Source: Bacteroidaceae bacterium (GTDB taxonomy: Bacteria > Bacteroidota > Bacteroidia > Bacteroidales > Bacteroidaceae). Taken from it: a stretch of DNA of 51,060 nucleotides. Below are positions 28,460-37,674 of this stretch, one piece after another; within the stretch, counting starts at the first letter, position 1; every line of letters starts with the position of its first letter. The stretch is taken from positions 1 through 51,060 of the forward strand of contig JAKSJA010000012.1 in NCBI GenBank assembly GCA_024398495.1, read 5' to 3'. The notes beneath the pieces were generated by a model that did no database searches, was not told where the DNA came from, and was given only the letters and a program-made list of their open reading frames with translations. The position numbers were made by a program, and so were the translations under genes.

Positions 28460-29457
28460 AAAAAGCCGTTTCAATCGCTATCTTCTGTTTCGTGTCGTTG
28501 ACAGTGCTGTCAAATCCTTACGACAATCCTGACACCCTGTTCGTAGCACGTGACGGCACGTGCCAGTTTCGCAACATAGATGATGCAATAGAGGTGTGCC
28601 GTGCATTTACTGATTACCATAAGGTTATCTTTGTCAAAAAGGGAACTTACAAGGAAAAACTCATCGTCCCTGCATGGTTGACAAATATCGAGATATGCGG
28701 TGAAGACAGGGACAACACAATCATCACTTATGATGACCATGCAAATATAGTGATGTCTCCGATAAACAGTTTGCAGAATACTGCCGGTAAGAAACTGACC
28801 ACATTCCGCACATATACGCTTAAGATAGAAGGCAATAACATAACATTGAAGAATATCACGGTAGAGAATAATGCCAAACGTCTTGGGCAGGCAGTGGCAT
28901 TGCATACTCAGGGTACAAGACTATGTTTCATCAACTGCCGATTCCTCGGCCATCAGGACACAATATACACCGGTGGAATCGAAACAAATCTGTATTTTAA
29001 GGACTGCTATATAGAAGGAACCACCGACTTTATCTTCGGTCCTTCAACAGCATGGTTTGAAAACTGTACTATCCGCAACAGGCATAACAGTTATATTACA
29101 GCTGCTTCGACACCGAAGGATGTGAAGTACGGCTACATATTCAACCATTGTAAGGTCATCGCTGATGATAACATAACAAAATGTTTCCTTGGCCGCCCAT
29201 GGCGTCCGTATGGATACACTCTGTTCATGAACTGTGAGTTGGGCGCACACATCCTGCCTGTAGGATGGCACAACTGGGGCAAGGAAAGCAATGAGCAGAC
29301 GGCACGTTATTATGAGTATAACAATACGGATGCTTTTGGTAAAAAAGTGGATACCAGCAAGAGAGCCGCTTGGTCAAAGCAACTTTCCAAGAAGGAAGCC
29401 ACGACAATCACTCCCGAAAATGTATTCGGGAAAGATTTGTCATGGATAATGGAATGA
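28456..29457 (+). CDS. Pectinesterase (carbohydrate esterase family 8)
   Basis: 333 aa. Signal peptide of about 19 residues, then the right-handed beta-helix of pectin methylesterases. All CE8 motifs are present: GQAVAL, GHQDTIY (acid/base Asp), TTDFIFGPS (nucleophile Asp), LGRPWRPYG (Arg). It demethylates pectin, probably in the periplasm, so the organism meets plant pectin. It overlaps the rel gene stop by 4 nt and ends 5 bp from a convergent lipoprotein gene; there is no pectin utilisation locus (SusC/D, lyases) around it, which is unusual for a Bacteroidota polysaccharide enzyme. Confidence 0.93.
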   Translation: MKKAVSIAIFCFVSLTVLSNPYDNPDTLFVARDGTCQFRNIDDAIEVCRAFTDYHKVIFVKKGTYKEKLIVPAWLTNIEICGEDRDNTIITYDDHANIVMSPINSLQNTAGKKLTTFRTYTLKIEGNNITLKNITVENNAKRLGQAVALHTQGTRLCFINCRFLGHQDTIYTGGIETNLYFKDCYIEGTTDFIFGPSTAWFENCTIRNRHNSYITAASTPKDVKYGYIFNHCKVIADDNITKCFLGRPWRPYGYTLFMNCELGAHILPVGWHNWGKESNEQTARYYEYNNTDAFGKKVDTSKRAAWSKQLSKKEATTITPENVFGKDLSWIME

Positions 29458-29462
29458 TGTCG

Positions 29463-30332
29463 TTATTTAACCAGGACAACAAGGTATTTGCTTGTACTCC
29501 AAAATGCTGAAGTGTCGATAATCTTCAGTGTGTACAATCCTTTGGCATCCGGTACCAAGATGTAAGATTTTGCAGGATGGTGAGTCAATACCTTGGCAGA
29601 TTTACTGTAAAGTTTTATTTCCGTATCTACACGAATGTCAACTTTGGTGAAATAATCTTTGTTGAAATCAGAAAACAATAGTTTTCCACCGTCGATAATC
29701 TGCTGTTCCTTGAGCTCTTTCTTTGTGCCGAATACATAGAAACCCTCATTTAACTTCTGGTCCTGTTGAGCAATCGTCGCTTTGTTTGAAGCCAAAGTTT
29801 TTGCCTTCTCGGTATTATCCTTTGTAACAGCAGTCAAATCGCCACTTACACGGTCTAACTTGTCATCAAGTTCACGTATTTCAACATCCTTGGCAGACAA
29901 CTGTGCCCGCAACAAACTCAGTTCCTTGTCTTTTTCTATCAACTGTTGCAGGTAATCGGCAACGGTCTTTCGGAGTTGTTCACTCTTATATGAACTTTCT
30001 TTCACCTGCTGCTGCAACTTGTTGATGAGTTGCCTGTTTTGCTGCATTCTGTCCTGAATGTAATTTATGTTCTCACGGATAAGTACCATCTTATCCACAC
30101 CTTCCCCATTCTTTGCCAATGTCAGACGGTCTTCCGCTTCATTGATAACCTTGAACCCTTCCTGTATTTCGTTCAGGGTTGCAATCATATCATTGATTTC
30201 ATTATCCTTGTTGTCAATAATTGACTGCAAAGAATCAATCTTCATATCTGAAGACAACATTTTGTCAGATTTTCCATTGCCACAGCCAAACAGCAACATG
30301 GCAGTTGATACAAATACTAAAAACTTTTTCAT
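29463..30332 (-). CDS. Coiled-coil lipoprotein of unknown function
   Basis: 289 aa. The signal peptide ends in a lipobox, MLLFGC (Cys about 17). Residues about 30-190 are heptad-rich (SLQSIIDNKDNEIND, LINKLQQQVKE, ELDDKLDRVSG), a long coiled coil. The C-terminal 90 residues (EGFYVFGTKKELKEQQII to the end) look like a beta-rich domain. Similar proteins are widespread in Bacteroidales without a known role. The start codon overlaps the rsmI stop (ATGA). Confidence 0.8.
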   Translation of the reverse strand: MKKFLVFVSTAMLLFGCGNGKSDKMLSSDMKIDSLQSIIDNKDNEINDMIATLNEIQEGFKVINEAEDRLTLAKNGEGVDKMVLIRENINYIQDRMQQNRQLINKLQQQVKESSYKSEQLRKTVADYLQQLIEKDKELSLLRAQLSAKDVEIRELDDKLDRVSGDLTAVTKDNTEKAKTLASNKATIAQQDQKLNEGFYVFGTKKELKEQQIIDGGKLLFSDFNKDYFTKVDIRVDTEIKLYSKSAKVLTHHPAKSYILVPDAKGLYTLKIIDTSAFWSTSKYLVVLVK

Positions 30333-30997
30333 TTTCCTTCTACTATTATTACAAATTCTCCTTTTGGAGGTATTTCATTAAAATGAGCTAAAACTTCGTC
30401 TATTGTTCCACGTACGCTTTCTTCGTGTATCTTTGATATCTCTCTTACAACACATACTTTTCGTTCTGCACCAAACACTTCGCGAAATTGTTCGAGGGTC
30501 TTTACCACTCTGTATGGTGATTCGTAGAATATCATTGTGCGTTCTTCGTCTTTCAGACTGTCTATCCTTGTCTTCCTCCCTTTCTTTTGTGGCAGGAAAC
30601 CTTCAAAACAGAAGCGGTCATCAGGTAAACCGGAACAGACAATAGCGGGTACGAATGCTGTGGCACCAGGTAGGCACTGTACATTTATTCCTGCCGCAAC
30701 AGCTTCTCTTATGAGAAAGAATCCCGGATCACTTATGCCGGGAGTACCTGCATCACTTATCAAAGCCATATTCATCCCACCTTTCAGTTTCTCAATGATA
30801 CCTTTTGAAGTTTGATGTTCGTTGAACTTATGATGTGATACAAGTTTGTTTTGAATATCAAAATGCTTGAGGAATTTACTTGATGTACGAGTATCCTCTG
30901 CAAGAATTACATCTACTTCTTTCAGTATTCTGATAGCATGTAGTGTGGTGTCTTCCATATTTCCGACAGGTGTCGGGACTATATAAAGCATTCCCAT
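30329..30997 (-). CDS. rsmI: 16S rRNA (cytidine-2'-O)-methyltransferase RsmI
   Basis: 222 aa from ATG 30997 (MGMLYIVPTPVGN); ATG 30991 is the alternative. Motifs of the tetrapyrrole-methylase fold: VPTPVGNMEDTT, AEDTRTS, SDAGTPGISDPGF, CLPGATAFVPAIV and SPYRVVKTL. It methylates C1402 of 16S rRNA. The open frame continues far upstream, antisense to tdk, but that part is not RsmI-like. The promoter -7 box ends 8 nt before the start, so the mRNA is nearly leaderless. It is followed with a 4-nt overlap by the coiled-coil lipoprotein gene. Confidence 0.94.
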   Translation of the reverse strand: MGMLYIVPTPVGNMEDTTLHAIRILKEVDVILAEDTRTSSKFLKHFDIQNKLVSHHKFNEHQTSKGIIEKLKGGMNMALISDAGTPGISDPGFFLIREAVAAGINVQCLPGATAFVPAIVCSGLPDDRFCFEGFLPQKKGRKTRIDSLKDEERTMIFYESPYRVVKTLEQFREVFGAERKVCVVREISKIHEESVRGTIDEVLAHFNEIPPKGEFVIIVEGK

Positions 30998-31005
30998 ATT
31001 CTCTG

Positions 31006-31053
31006 CAAAGGTAATCAAAATTTTGCTGTGAACAAATTTTTTAGTTACCTTTG
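31006..31053. promoter_or_regulatory. Interlocked divergent promoters of rsmI and tdk
   Basis: Minus strand (rsmI): TTTG (31033-31036), 19 bp, TACCTTTG (31006-31013). Plus strand (tdk): TTTG (31022-31025), 20 bp, TACCTTTG (31046-31053). The -33 box of each lies inside the spacer of the other. Start codons follow the -7 boxes by 8 and 5 nt. Confidence 0.7.
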
Positions 31054-31058
31054 CACAT

Positions 31059-31637
31059 ATGGAAACAAATACGCATGGTGAAGCACAAAGAACCGGCAGA
31101 GTTGAAGTCATCTGTGGTTCAATGTTTTCTGGGAAGACAGAAGAGCTTATTCGTAGGTTGAAAAGGGCAAAATTTGCAAAACAGAGAGTTGAAATTTTCA
31201 AGCCAGCCATCGATGTCAGATATTCTGATGAAGATGTGGTCAGCCATGACAGGAACAGCATAACATCTACGCCTGTTGATTCTTCGTCTGCAATACTGTT
31301 ACTTGCAAATGACGTAGATGTCATCGGTGTTGATGAAGGACAGTTCTTGGACGAAGGGCTTGTAGAAGTATGTAATGAGCTTGCCAACAGGGGAATACGT
31401 GTCATTGTCGCAGGACTGGATATGGATTTCCGTGGGGTACCTTTCGGCCCTATCCCTGGTTTATGTGCCATCGCCGATGAAGTAACGAAGGTTCATGCGA
31501 TATGTGTGAAATGTGGTAATCTGGCTTATATATCCCATCGCCTTGTGGAGAATGACAAACGTGTCTTGTTGGGTGAAACTCAGGAATATGAGCCATTGTG
31601 CAGAGAGTGTTATCGTAAATCGTTGGAAGAGAAATGA
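31059..31637 (+). CDS. tdk: Thymidine kinase (type II)
   Basis: 192 aa. Phosphorylates thymidine in salvage. P-loop [11 protein letters not shown] near 21-31, DEGQFLDE (catalytic Glu region), lasso region [17 protein letters not shown], and zinc ligands CVKCGN and CRECY. Length agrees with the family. The start is only 5 nt after the -7 box, predicting a leaderless mRNA. The stop overlaps the next gene start by 4 nt. Confidence 0.96.
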   Translation: METNTHGEAQRTGRVEVICGSMFSGKTEELIRRLKRAKFAKQRVEIFKPAIDVRYSDEDVVSHDRNSITSTPVDSSSAILLLANDVDVIGVDEGQFLDEGLVEVCNELANRGIRVIVAGLDMDFRGVPFGPIPGLCAIADEVTKVHAICVKCGNLAYISHRLVENDKRVLLGETQEYEPLCRECYRKSLEEK

Positions 31638-32719
31638 GAGCAATACACACACCTATAACCTTTGACAGTTTTGCAAGACTGATAATAACGGTATCTTCTG
31701 TCATTGCAGCCATTGTACTCATCAATTATCTCAGCAGTGTATTACTGCCGTTCTTTGTGGCATGGGTACTGGCGTATATGTTGTACCCTATCGTGATATT
31801 CATACAAAACAAACTATATGTGCGATTCCGTTTCCCGGCGATTCTGTTGACATTGATATTCGTCGGCGCTGTAATTGCGGGGATATTATACCTTATAATA
31901 CCTTCCATGATAGAAGAGATGACACGGCTGAAGGATATCATGTTGGATTATATCTTCTCTTATAATCAGGAAGCAGGAAGTTTTGGCGCAACTATTCACG
32001 AATGGTTTGTTGAAAATCTCACAGAAGATAATCTGTATCGTCATGTCGCCAATGGAGATGTGACGCTGGTCATTGAGAAGGTTGCACCGTCACTTTTTTC
32101 TTTCATAAGTGAGACGTTCTCGATATTGTTCAGCATTGTTGCATCTTGCATCACGATTCTTTATCTCTTTTTTATCTTGTCCGATTATGAAGAATTGTCG
32201 GAGAAATGGGTAAAACTTATCCCTCATTCAAAACGTAAATTTGCAACAGAACTCGCTTCTGACGTCAAAAATGCGATGAATAATTATTTCCGTGGACAAT
32301 GTCTTGTGGCACTTATAATGGGTATTCTGTTTGCAATAGGATTCTCTATTATTGGATTTCCGATGGCAATAGGTTTGGCTGTGCTGATAGGCATCATGGA
32401 CCTTGTACCATATCTTCATTCCCTGGCTTTGATACCAACAGTATTCCTTTCATTACTCGAGGCTGCAGAAACAGGAAGGAATTTCTGGTTTATATTTTTA
32501 TCTGCCCTGGCAGTATTTATAATAGTTCAGATTATCATTGACCTCATTGTTACTCCTCGTATCATGAGTAAAGCAATGAATTTAAGGCCGGCAATAATCT
32601 TGTTATCGCTATCTATTTGCGGTATGATAATGGGATTTATCGGACTTATCATAGCATTGCCATTGACTACGATATGTATATCTTACTATAAAAGATATGT
32701 GGTAAAAGAAATAGAATAA
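31634..32719 (+). CDS. AI-2E family (PerM-like) membrane transporter
   Basis: 361 aa. Two N-terminal membrane segments (about 15-60), another near 75-95, a soluble loop to about 150, then hydrophobic segments near 160-180, 205-250, 275-300 and 310-345. The [17 protein letters not shown] and [19 protein letters not shown] segments are characteristic of the AI-2E/PerM family. Substrates vary (autoinducer-2 export, Na+/H+ antiport) and cannot be assigned here. It overlaps tdk (ATGA) and its stop overlaps the sdaA ATG (TAATG). Confidence 0.9.
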   Translation: MRAIHTPITFDSFARLIITVSSVIAAIVLINYLSSVLLPFFVAWVLAYMLYPIVIFIQNKLYVRFRFPAILLTLIFVGAVIAGILYLIIPSMIEEMTRLKDIMLDYIFSYNQEAGSFGATIHEWFVENLTEDNLYRHVANGDVTLVIEKVAPSLFSFISETFSILFSIVASCITILYLFFILSDYEELSEKWVKLIPHSKRKFATELASDVKNAMNNYFRGQCLVALIMGILFAIGFSIIGFPMAIGLAVLIGIMDLVPYLHSLALIPTVFLSLLEAAETGRNFWFIFLSALAVFIIVQIIIDLIVTPRIMSKAMNLRPAIILLSLSICGMIMGFIGLIIALPLTTICISYYKRYVVKEIE

Positions 32720-33957
32720 TGGATAGTATCAAGCAAATTTATAAAATAGGTTATGGTCCATCAAGCAGTCATACGATGGGACCGCATCTGGCTGCAAAGA
32801 TTTTCAAGAAACACAATCCAGAAGCAAGCCGTTTTAGGGTTTCATTATATGGAAGCTTGGCGGCAACAGGCAAAGGGCATTTTACTGATGACGCAATACT
32901 AAGGCAATTATCCGCAGACAAGACAGAGATTGTGTGGCATCCGGAGACAACTCCGGAATTTCATACCAATAGGATGTTGTTTGAAGCATTGGATGAACAA
33001 AAGAATGTTATTGATACATGGTCTGTTTACAGTATAGGTGGTGGTTCATTGGCAGAAAATCCAGAAGAAGGATACAATAGATTACAAAAAGCTCAACAGG
33101 GAGAAAAAAGTGTCTATAGGCGTAATTCAATGGATGAAATCCAAAAATTCATTGAGGAACAGGGGTTGTCATTTTGGGAATATGTTGAGTATCATGAAGG
33201 CAAAGATATTTGGGATTATTTGGAAAACGTCTGGGCGCACATGGAGAAAAGTGTCGAAGCAGGACTTGATAACGACAGTATTCTTCCGGGTGGATTGCAT
33301 CTGCGCAGTAAAGCCAGACAGTATTACATCCGAGCATCCAGTTATAAACCTTCATTACAGAGCCGTGCGTTAGTGACATCGTATGCTTTGGCTGTATCGG
33401 AACAGAATGCCAGAGGAGGAATCGTCGTTACAGCCCCTACATGTGGATCATGTGGTGTCTTGCCAGGGGTACTGTATCATATGAAGAAAAACCATAATTT
33501 CACTGATAAGGATATCTTGAAAGCACTTGCAACGGCAGGACTTTTTGGTAATATCATCAAGACAAATGCTTCCATATCGGGAGCAGAGGTCGGATGTCAA
33601 GGAGAAGTGGGTAGTGCCTGTGTTATGGCTGCGGTTGCCGTAAACCAGTTGTTCGGAGGGTCCCCTCAGCAAATAGAGTGTGCAGGCGAAATGGCAATGG
33701 AACATAATCTCGGTTTGACTTGTGACCCTATTTGCGGACTTGTACAGATTCCATGTATTGAACGCAATCCTATTGCCGCATTACGTGCACTTGATGTGAG
33801 TTTTTATGCCTTACTCAGTGACGGGAGACATATCATATCCTTTGATAAAGTTGTTGATACAATGAAAAGAACAGGTAAGGATATCCCAAGTCTTTACAAA
33901 GAGACGGCTTTAGGTGGTCTTGCCGCATTACAATACGCAGAAGACAATGGCAGATAA
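32719..33957 (+). CDS. sdaA: L-serine ammonia-lyase (iron-sulfur type)
   Basis: 412 aa, single-chain form with fused beta and alpha regions. GPSSSHTMGPHLAA near 13-26 is the N-terminal signature. The [4Fe-4S] cysteines are visible in APTCGSCGVLPG and CDPICGLVQIPC. It converts L-serine to pyruvate and ammonia without PLP. The internal segment GAEVGCQGEVGSACVMAA is typical. The next small gene starts within its last 11 nt. Confidence 0.95.
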   Translation: MDSIKQIYKIGYGPSSSHTMGPHLAAKIFKKHNPEASRFRVSLYGSLAATGKGHFTDDAILRQLSADKTEIVWHPETTPEFHTNRMLFEALDEQKNVIDTWSVYSIGGGSLAENPEEGYNRLQKAQQGEKSVYRRNSMDEIQKFIEEQGLSFWEYVEYHEGKDIWDYLENVWAHMEKSVEAGLDNDSILPGGLHLRSKARQYYIRASSYKPSLQSRALVTSYALAVSEQNARGGIVVTAPTCGSCGVLPGVLYHMKKNHNFTDKDILKALATAGLFGNIIKTNASISGAEVGCQGEVGSACVMAAVAVNQLFGGSPQQIECAGEMAMEHNLGLTCDPICGLVQIPCIERNPIAALRALDVSFYALLSDGRHIISFDKVVDTMKRTGKDIPSLYKETALGGLAALQYAEDNGR

Positions 33958-34063
33958 TTATCTCGAAAAGGCACGGGAGGAATATGAAATAAAAAAACAG
34001 AAATGGCTCCGCAAGAAGTCACATTTGCCGAAACAGTATAACAAACCGAATAATAAACAATGA
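33947..34063 (+). CDS. Conserved 38-aa basic small protein
   Basis: ATG 33947, 38 codons, stop TGA 34061-34063. The product starts MADNYLEKAREEYEIKKQ and continues with a Lys/Arg-rich helix containing WLRKKSHLPK. I recall similar short proteins (MADNYLE..., KKKHxxPK) in other Bacteroidales, so it is probably a real conserved gene; function unknown. It overlaps the end of sdaA by 11 nt, and the following mini-gene starts on its stop codon (ATGA). Confidence 0.7.
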   Translation: MADNYLEKAREEYEIKKQKWLRKKSHLPKQYNKPNNKQ

Positions 34064-34146
34064 AGAAGTACATTAACATATTATTACTTGTTATCATCGT
34101 TGTACTTATCCTGTTGATTGCAAAAAGTATTCTTTCAGTATCATGA
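34060..34146 (+). CDS. 28-aa single-membrane-segment microprotein
   Basis: ATG 34060, stop TGA 34144-34146. After MKKYIN comes an almost pure Leu/Ile/Val stretch of about 15 residues, then AKSILSVS: a positively charged end plus one membrane helix. Both ends use ATGA overlaps, with the stop of the preceding small gene and with the rsmD ATG at 34143, so the three genes form a continuous translational chain. No homologue is known to me. Confidence 0.6.
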   Translation: MKKYINILLLVIIVVLILLIAKSILSVS

Positions 34147-34673
34147 GAGTTATTACCGGTAAATACAAGGGACGTTCTTTTGAAATACCTCACAGTTTCA
34201 AAGCTCGCCCGACAACTGACTTTGCAAAAGAAAACTTATTTAATGTTTTGCGGCAATACATCGATTTTGATGATTCTGTCGCCTTGGATTTGTTCTCAGG
34301 TACAGGAAGTATCTCGTTGGAGTTATTGTCACGTGGATGTTCAAAAGTGGTTAGTGTTGAAATGGATAAAGACCATCATAAGTTCATTACAACCTGTTTG
34401 CAGAAACTGAATGAATCCAATTGCATGCCGATTCGTACAGATGTTTTCAAGTTCGTGAAGACGTGTCGTCAACAATTTGACTTCGTATTTGCTGACCCAC
34501 CATATCAATTAAAGGAATTGACATCATTGCCAGATTTGGTTTTACCACTTGTAAAGGAGGACGGATTGTTTGTTTTAGAGCATGGAAAAGACCACCAATT
34601 CAACGAACATCCAAATTTTATTGAACACCGTGCTTATGGTTCTGTTAATTTTTCTTTCTTTCGGAAAAACTGA
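34143..34673 (+). CDS. rsmD: 16S rRNA (guanine-N2)-methyltransferase RsmD
   Basis: 176 aa. SAM motif ALDLFSGTGSISLELLSRG near 47-65 and catalytic FADPPY near 119. N-terminal MRVITGKYKGRSFEIP and RPTTDFAKENLFNVL are typical RsmD segments. It methylates G966 of 16S rRNA. Last gene of the tdk/AI-2E/sdaA/small-gene chain. Confidence 0.94.
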   Translation: MRVITGKYKGRSFEIPHSFKARPTTDFAKENLFNVLRQYIDFDDSVALDLFSGTGSISLELLSRGCSKVVSVEMDKDHHKFITTCLQKLNESNCMPIRTDVFKFVKTCRQQFDFVFADPPYQLKELTSLPDLVLPLVKEDGLFVLEHGKDHQFNEHPNFIEHRAYGSVNFSFFRKN

Positions 34674-34794
34674 TTTCTCCTATTAAAAATCTTTATAGAT
34701 TTTATGTCCATTTTTTCGATATTTTTATCCCATCTTAAATGTTAAGAAATGTAAAAAGAACATATTAAATAAGGTGTAGTATATTTTTTTATTC

Positions 34795-34802
34795 TAATTT
34801 TG
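34795..34802 (+). promoter_or_regulatory. topA -7 promoter box
   Basis: TAATTTTG, 29 nt before ATG 34832; no clear -33 TTTG. The preceding intergenic stretch after rsmD (34674-34794) is AT-rich and shows no other feature. Confidence 0.45.
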
Positions 34803-34831
34803 CTGGCCGAAAATAATAGTTGTGCTATATC

Positions 34832-37141
34832 ATGCAAAATAATTTAGTCATTGTTGAAAGTCCTGCAAAAGCAAAAACGATAGAGAAATTTTTAGGAAAA
34901 GATTATAAAGTGTTATCCAGTTATGGACATATACGGGACCTGAAGAAGAGTGGTCTTAGTATAGATGAAAGCACCATGATCCCTAAATATGAAATCCCCA
35001 AAGAAAAAGAAGAACAAGTAAAAACACTCCGAGAAGCGGCTGGAAAAGCAAAAAAGGTATGGCTGGCATCCGATGAAGACCGCGAAGGTGAGGCTATTGC
35101 ATGGCATTTGTGTGAAGTACTAGGGTTAGATCAAGAGAAGACCAGTCGTATTGTCTTTCACGAGATAACGCAGGATGCAATACTGAAAGCCATTGAAAAT
35201 CCACGTCATATTGATATAAATCTAGTTAATGCACAGCAGACGAGGCGTGTCCTTGATCGTCTTGTCGGTTTTAAAATATCACCCGTTCTTTGGCGAAAGA
35301 TTAAACCATCACTGTCTGCAGGACGTGTCCAGAGTGTTGCTGTTCGTTTGCTTGTTGAAAGAGAACGTGAAATACAGAACTTCAAATCAGAATCATATTT
35401 CCGTCTTACTGCGGTATTTACCATTGACGGAACAGAAATAAAGGCAGAAGCAAACAGACGGTTGGATGCAGCAGAAGCAAAGATGTTCATTGAGCAATGT
35501 AAAAATGCAACTTTCCAAATTACCCATATTGAAAAGAAGAACATAAAACGTGTCCCAGCTGCTCCGTTTACGACAAGTACACTACAACAGGAAGCTGCAT
35601 ATAAATTAGGCATGACTGTTGCACAGACCATGCGTATTGCCCAAAGCCTATATGAAAGTGGAAAAATCACATATATGCGTACCGATTCTGTAAATCTGTC
35701 CAGTTTATGTATTGGTGCCAGCAAAGAAGAGGTCATACAGTCTTTTGGTCCGGAATACTCTCATCCTCGTAATTTCCAGACCTCATCAAAGGGAGCTCAG
35801 GAGGCACATGAGGCTATCCGTCCAACCTATATGAACAAAGTAAAGATAAGTGGTAACCCACAAGAAAAACGTCTTTATGAATTGATCTGGAAACGTACAC
35901 TGGCCTCACAAATGGCAGAAGCAGAATTAGAAAAAACAACTGTTACCATAAATGCTTTTAACGAATCAGGACCGATAAGTGATGATATTTCATTCATTGC
36001 AAATATGGAAATCATCAAATTTGACGGGTTCATGAAGGTGTATCGCGAATCTGGCGAAGAAAATGATGACAATCTTGTGGAAACTTTCGAAGATGTTCCT
36101 CTTTCATTAAGTAAAGGACAGATGTTAAAACACAAAGAGGTTGTTGCAACTGAACGATATACTACTCCACCATTCAGTTATACAGAAGCCACGTTGGTGA
36201 AGAAACTCGAAGAACTTGGTATTGGTCGTCCTTCAACCTATGCTCCGATTATTTCCACAATACAGCAGCGTGATTATGTATCCCGCGAAGACAGAATGGG
36301 AAATGAACATCGTATCACGACAATCAAATTGAAGGGTTCAACGATTTTCGAGACGAATAAAAAGGAACGCTTCGGAAATGAAAAGAAAAAACTTATACCA
36401 ACGGATATAGGAATCGTTGTCAACGATTTCCTGATGGAGTTCTTCCCAAACATCATGGATTACAATTTTACTGCAAGTGTTGAAACACAGTTTGACTCCA
36501 TAGCAGCAGGAAAGAGCAAATGGGATACTATGCTGAAGAATTTTGCGAAGAGTTTTGAAGGAGAACTGAATACAGCTCTTACAAAAAACACTAAGCATAA
36601 GGTGGGAGAACGTGAACTTGGAACAGATCCACAGAGCGGTAAGAAGGTGGTAGTAAAGATTGGACGTTTCGGCCCTGTAGCACAGATTGGTACGGTAGAT
36701 GACGAAGAAAAGCCACGTTTTGCAAAGATTCCAAAAGAGTTGAGCATTGAGAATATCACTATTGAAGAGGTGATGGAATTATTTAAGTTACCACGTACTG
36801 TCGGCGTATTTGAAGACAAAGAAATAATTATCGGCACGAGCCATTTTGGTGCCTATGTCTTGCATAACAAACAATATTTCACTATACCAAAATCGGAAGA
36901 TCCTCTAAACTTTACCTATGAGAAAGCTTTGAATCTGATACAGATGAAACGTCTGCAGGAAAGAAAGAAAGTATTGAAGACCTTCCCTGAACGTGAAGAT
37001 ATGCAACTGCTCAATGGTCGTTACGGTATTTATCTTGCTGTAGGCGACAAGAATTACCATCTTACAAAAACTCAACAACGGAATGCAGAAAAACTTACAT
37101 ACGAAGACTGTATGAAAGTTATTCAGTCCGCGAAGAAATGA
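34832..37141 (+). CDS. topA: DNA topoisomerase I
   Basis: 769 aa from ATG 34832 (the frame extends 12 nt to a TTG). Type IA topoisomerase relaxing negative supercoils. Toprim: IVESPAKAKTIEKFLG at the N-terminus and SDEDREGEAIAWH; active-site Tyr about 281 in GKITYMRTDSVNLS; RPSTYAPIISTIQ further on. The C-terminal part has topoisomerase-C-type repeats (DPQSGKKVVVKIGRFGP, HFGAYVLHN, GRYGIYLAVG) rather than four-Cys zinc fingers. The last 4 nt overlap aroK. Confidence 0.96.
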   Translation: MQNNLVIVESPAKAKTIEKFLGKDYKVLSSYGHIRDLKKSGLSIDESTMIPKYEIPKEKEEQVKTLREAAGKAKKVWLASDEDREGEAIAWHLCEVLGLDQEKTSRIVFHEITQDAILKAIENPRHIDINLVNAQQTRRVLDRLVGFKISPVLWRKIKPSLSAGRVQSVAVRLLVEREREIQNFKSESYFRLTAVFTIDGTEIKAEANRRLDAAEAKMFIEQCKNATFQITHIEKKNIKRVPAAPFTTSTLQQEAAYKLGMTVAQTMRIAQSLYESGKITYMRTDSVNLSSLCIGASKEEVIQSFGPEYSHPRNFQTSSKGAQEAHEAIRPTYMNKVKISGNPQEKRLYELIWKRTLASQMAEAELEKTTVTINAFNESGPISDDISFIANMEIIKFDGFMKVYRESGEENDDNLVETFEDVPLSLSKGQMLKHKEVVATERYTTPPFSYTEATLVKKLEELGIGRPSTYAPIISTIQQRDYVSREDRMGNEHRITTIKLKGSTIFETNKKERFGNEKKKLIPTDIGIVVNDFLMEFFPNIMDYNFTASVETQFDSIAAGKSKWDTMLKNFAKSFEGELNTALTKNTKHKVGERELGTDPQSGKKVVVKIGRFGPVAQIGTVDDEEKPRFAKIPKELSIENITIEEVMELFKLPRTVGVFEDKEIIIGTSHFGAYVLHNKQYFTIPKSEDPLNFTYEKALNLIQMKRLQERKKVLKTFPEREDMQLLNGRYGIYLAVGDKNYHLTKTQQRNAEKLTYEDCMKVIQSAKK

Positions 37142-37665
37142 AACGTATAATACTTACGGGGTATATGGGTGTCGGGAAGACTACTGTCGGACGGTCTTTA
37201 GCCGCCACCTTGGGACTTGGATTCTATGACCTTGACTGGTATATCTCGTCTCGGAGGAGAAAAAGTATATCTGACCTATTCGCAGAATTTGGCGAAGATG
37301 GATTTCGCAACATTGAACATAACATGTTGCATGAGGTATGTGAGTTTGAAAATGTCGTGGTGAGTTGCGGAGGAGGTACACCTTGTTTTTTTGATAATAT
37401 GGAGTATATGAACAGACAGGGTGAAACCATTTACATTAAAGCATCTCCGGAGTATATCATCGAACATTTAACCGAAAGTCGTAACGTTCGTCCTTTGTTG
37501 GCAAACATGGATAAAGAACAGTTACAGACTTTTGTCATACAGCAAATAGCAGAACGGGAAAAATATTACCTTCAGTCAAAACATATCTTGTCTGTTGACG
37601 GGAATGATTTAGATGCAAAAATCAAAGATTTTGTAACTTTCTTTACTTCTGAATCGTCTTATTAG
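37138..37665 (+). CDS. aroK: Shikimate kinase
   Basis: 175 aa. P-loop GYMGVGKTT at 8-16, FYDLDWYI (substrate Asp), FRNIEHNML (Arg contacting shikimate) and VVSCGGGTPC. Phosphorylates shikimate in the chorismate pathway. Its start overlaps the topA stop (ATGA). The ECF sigma gene follows after 9 nt. Confidence 0.94.
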   Translation: MKRIILTGYMGVGKTTVGRSLAATLGLGFYDLDWYISSRRRKSISDLFAEFGEDGFRNIEHNMLHEVCEFENVVVSCGGGTPCFFDNMEYMNRQGETIYIKASPEYIIEHLTESRNVRPLLANMDKEQLQTFVIQQIAEREKYYLQSKHILSVDGNDLDAKIKDFVTFFTSESSY

Positions 37666-37674
37666 TAAGAGAGC

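Noticed and set aside
30998-31471. Long N-terminal extension of rsmI
   Set aside because: This part is antisense to tdk and passes through both promoters; family similarity begins at MLYIVPTPVGN.
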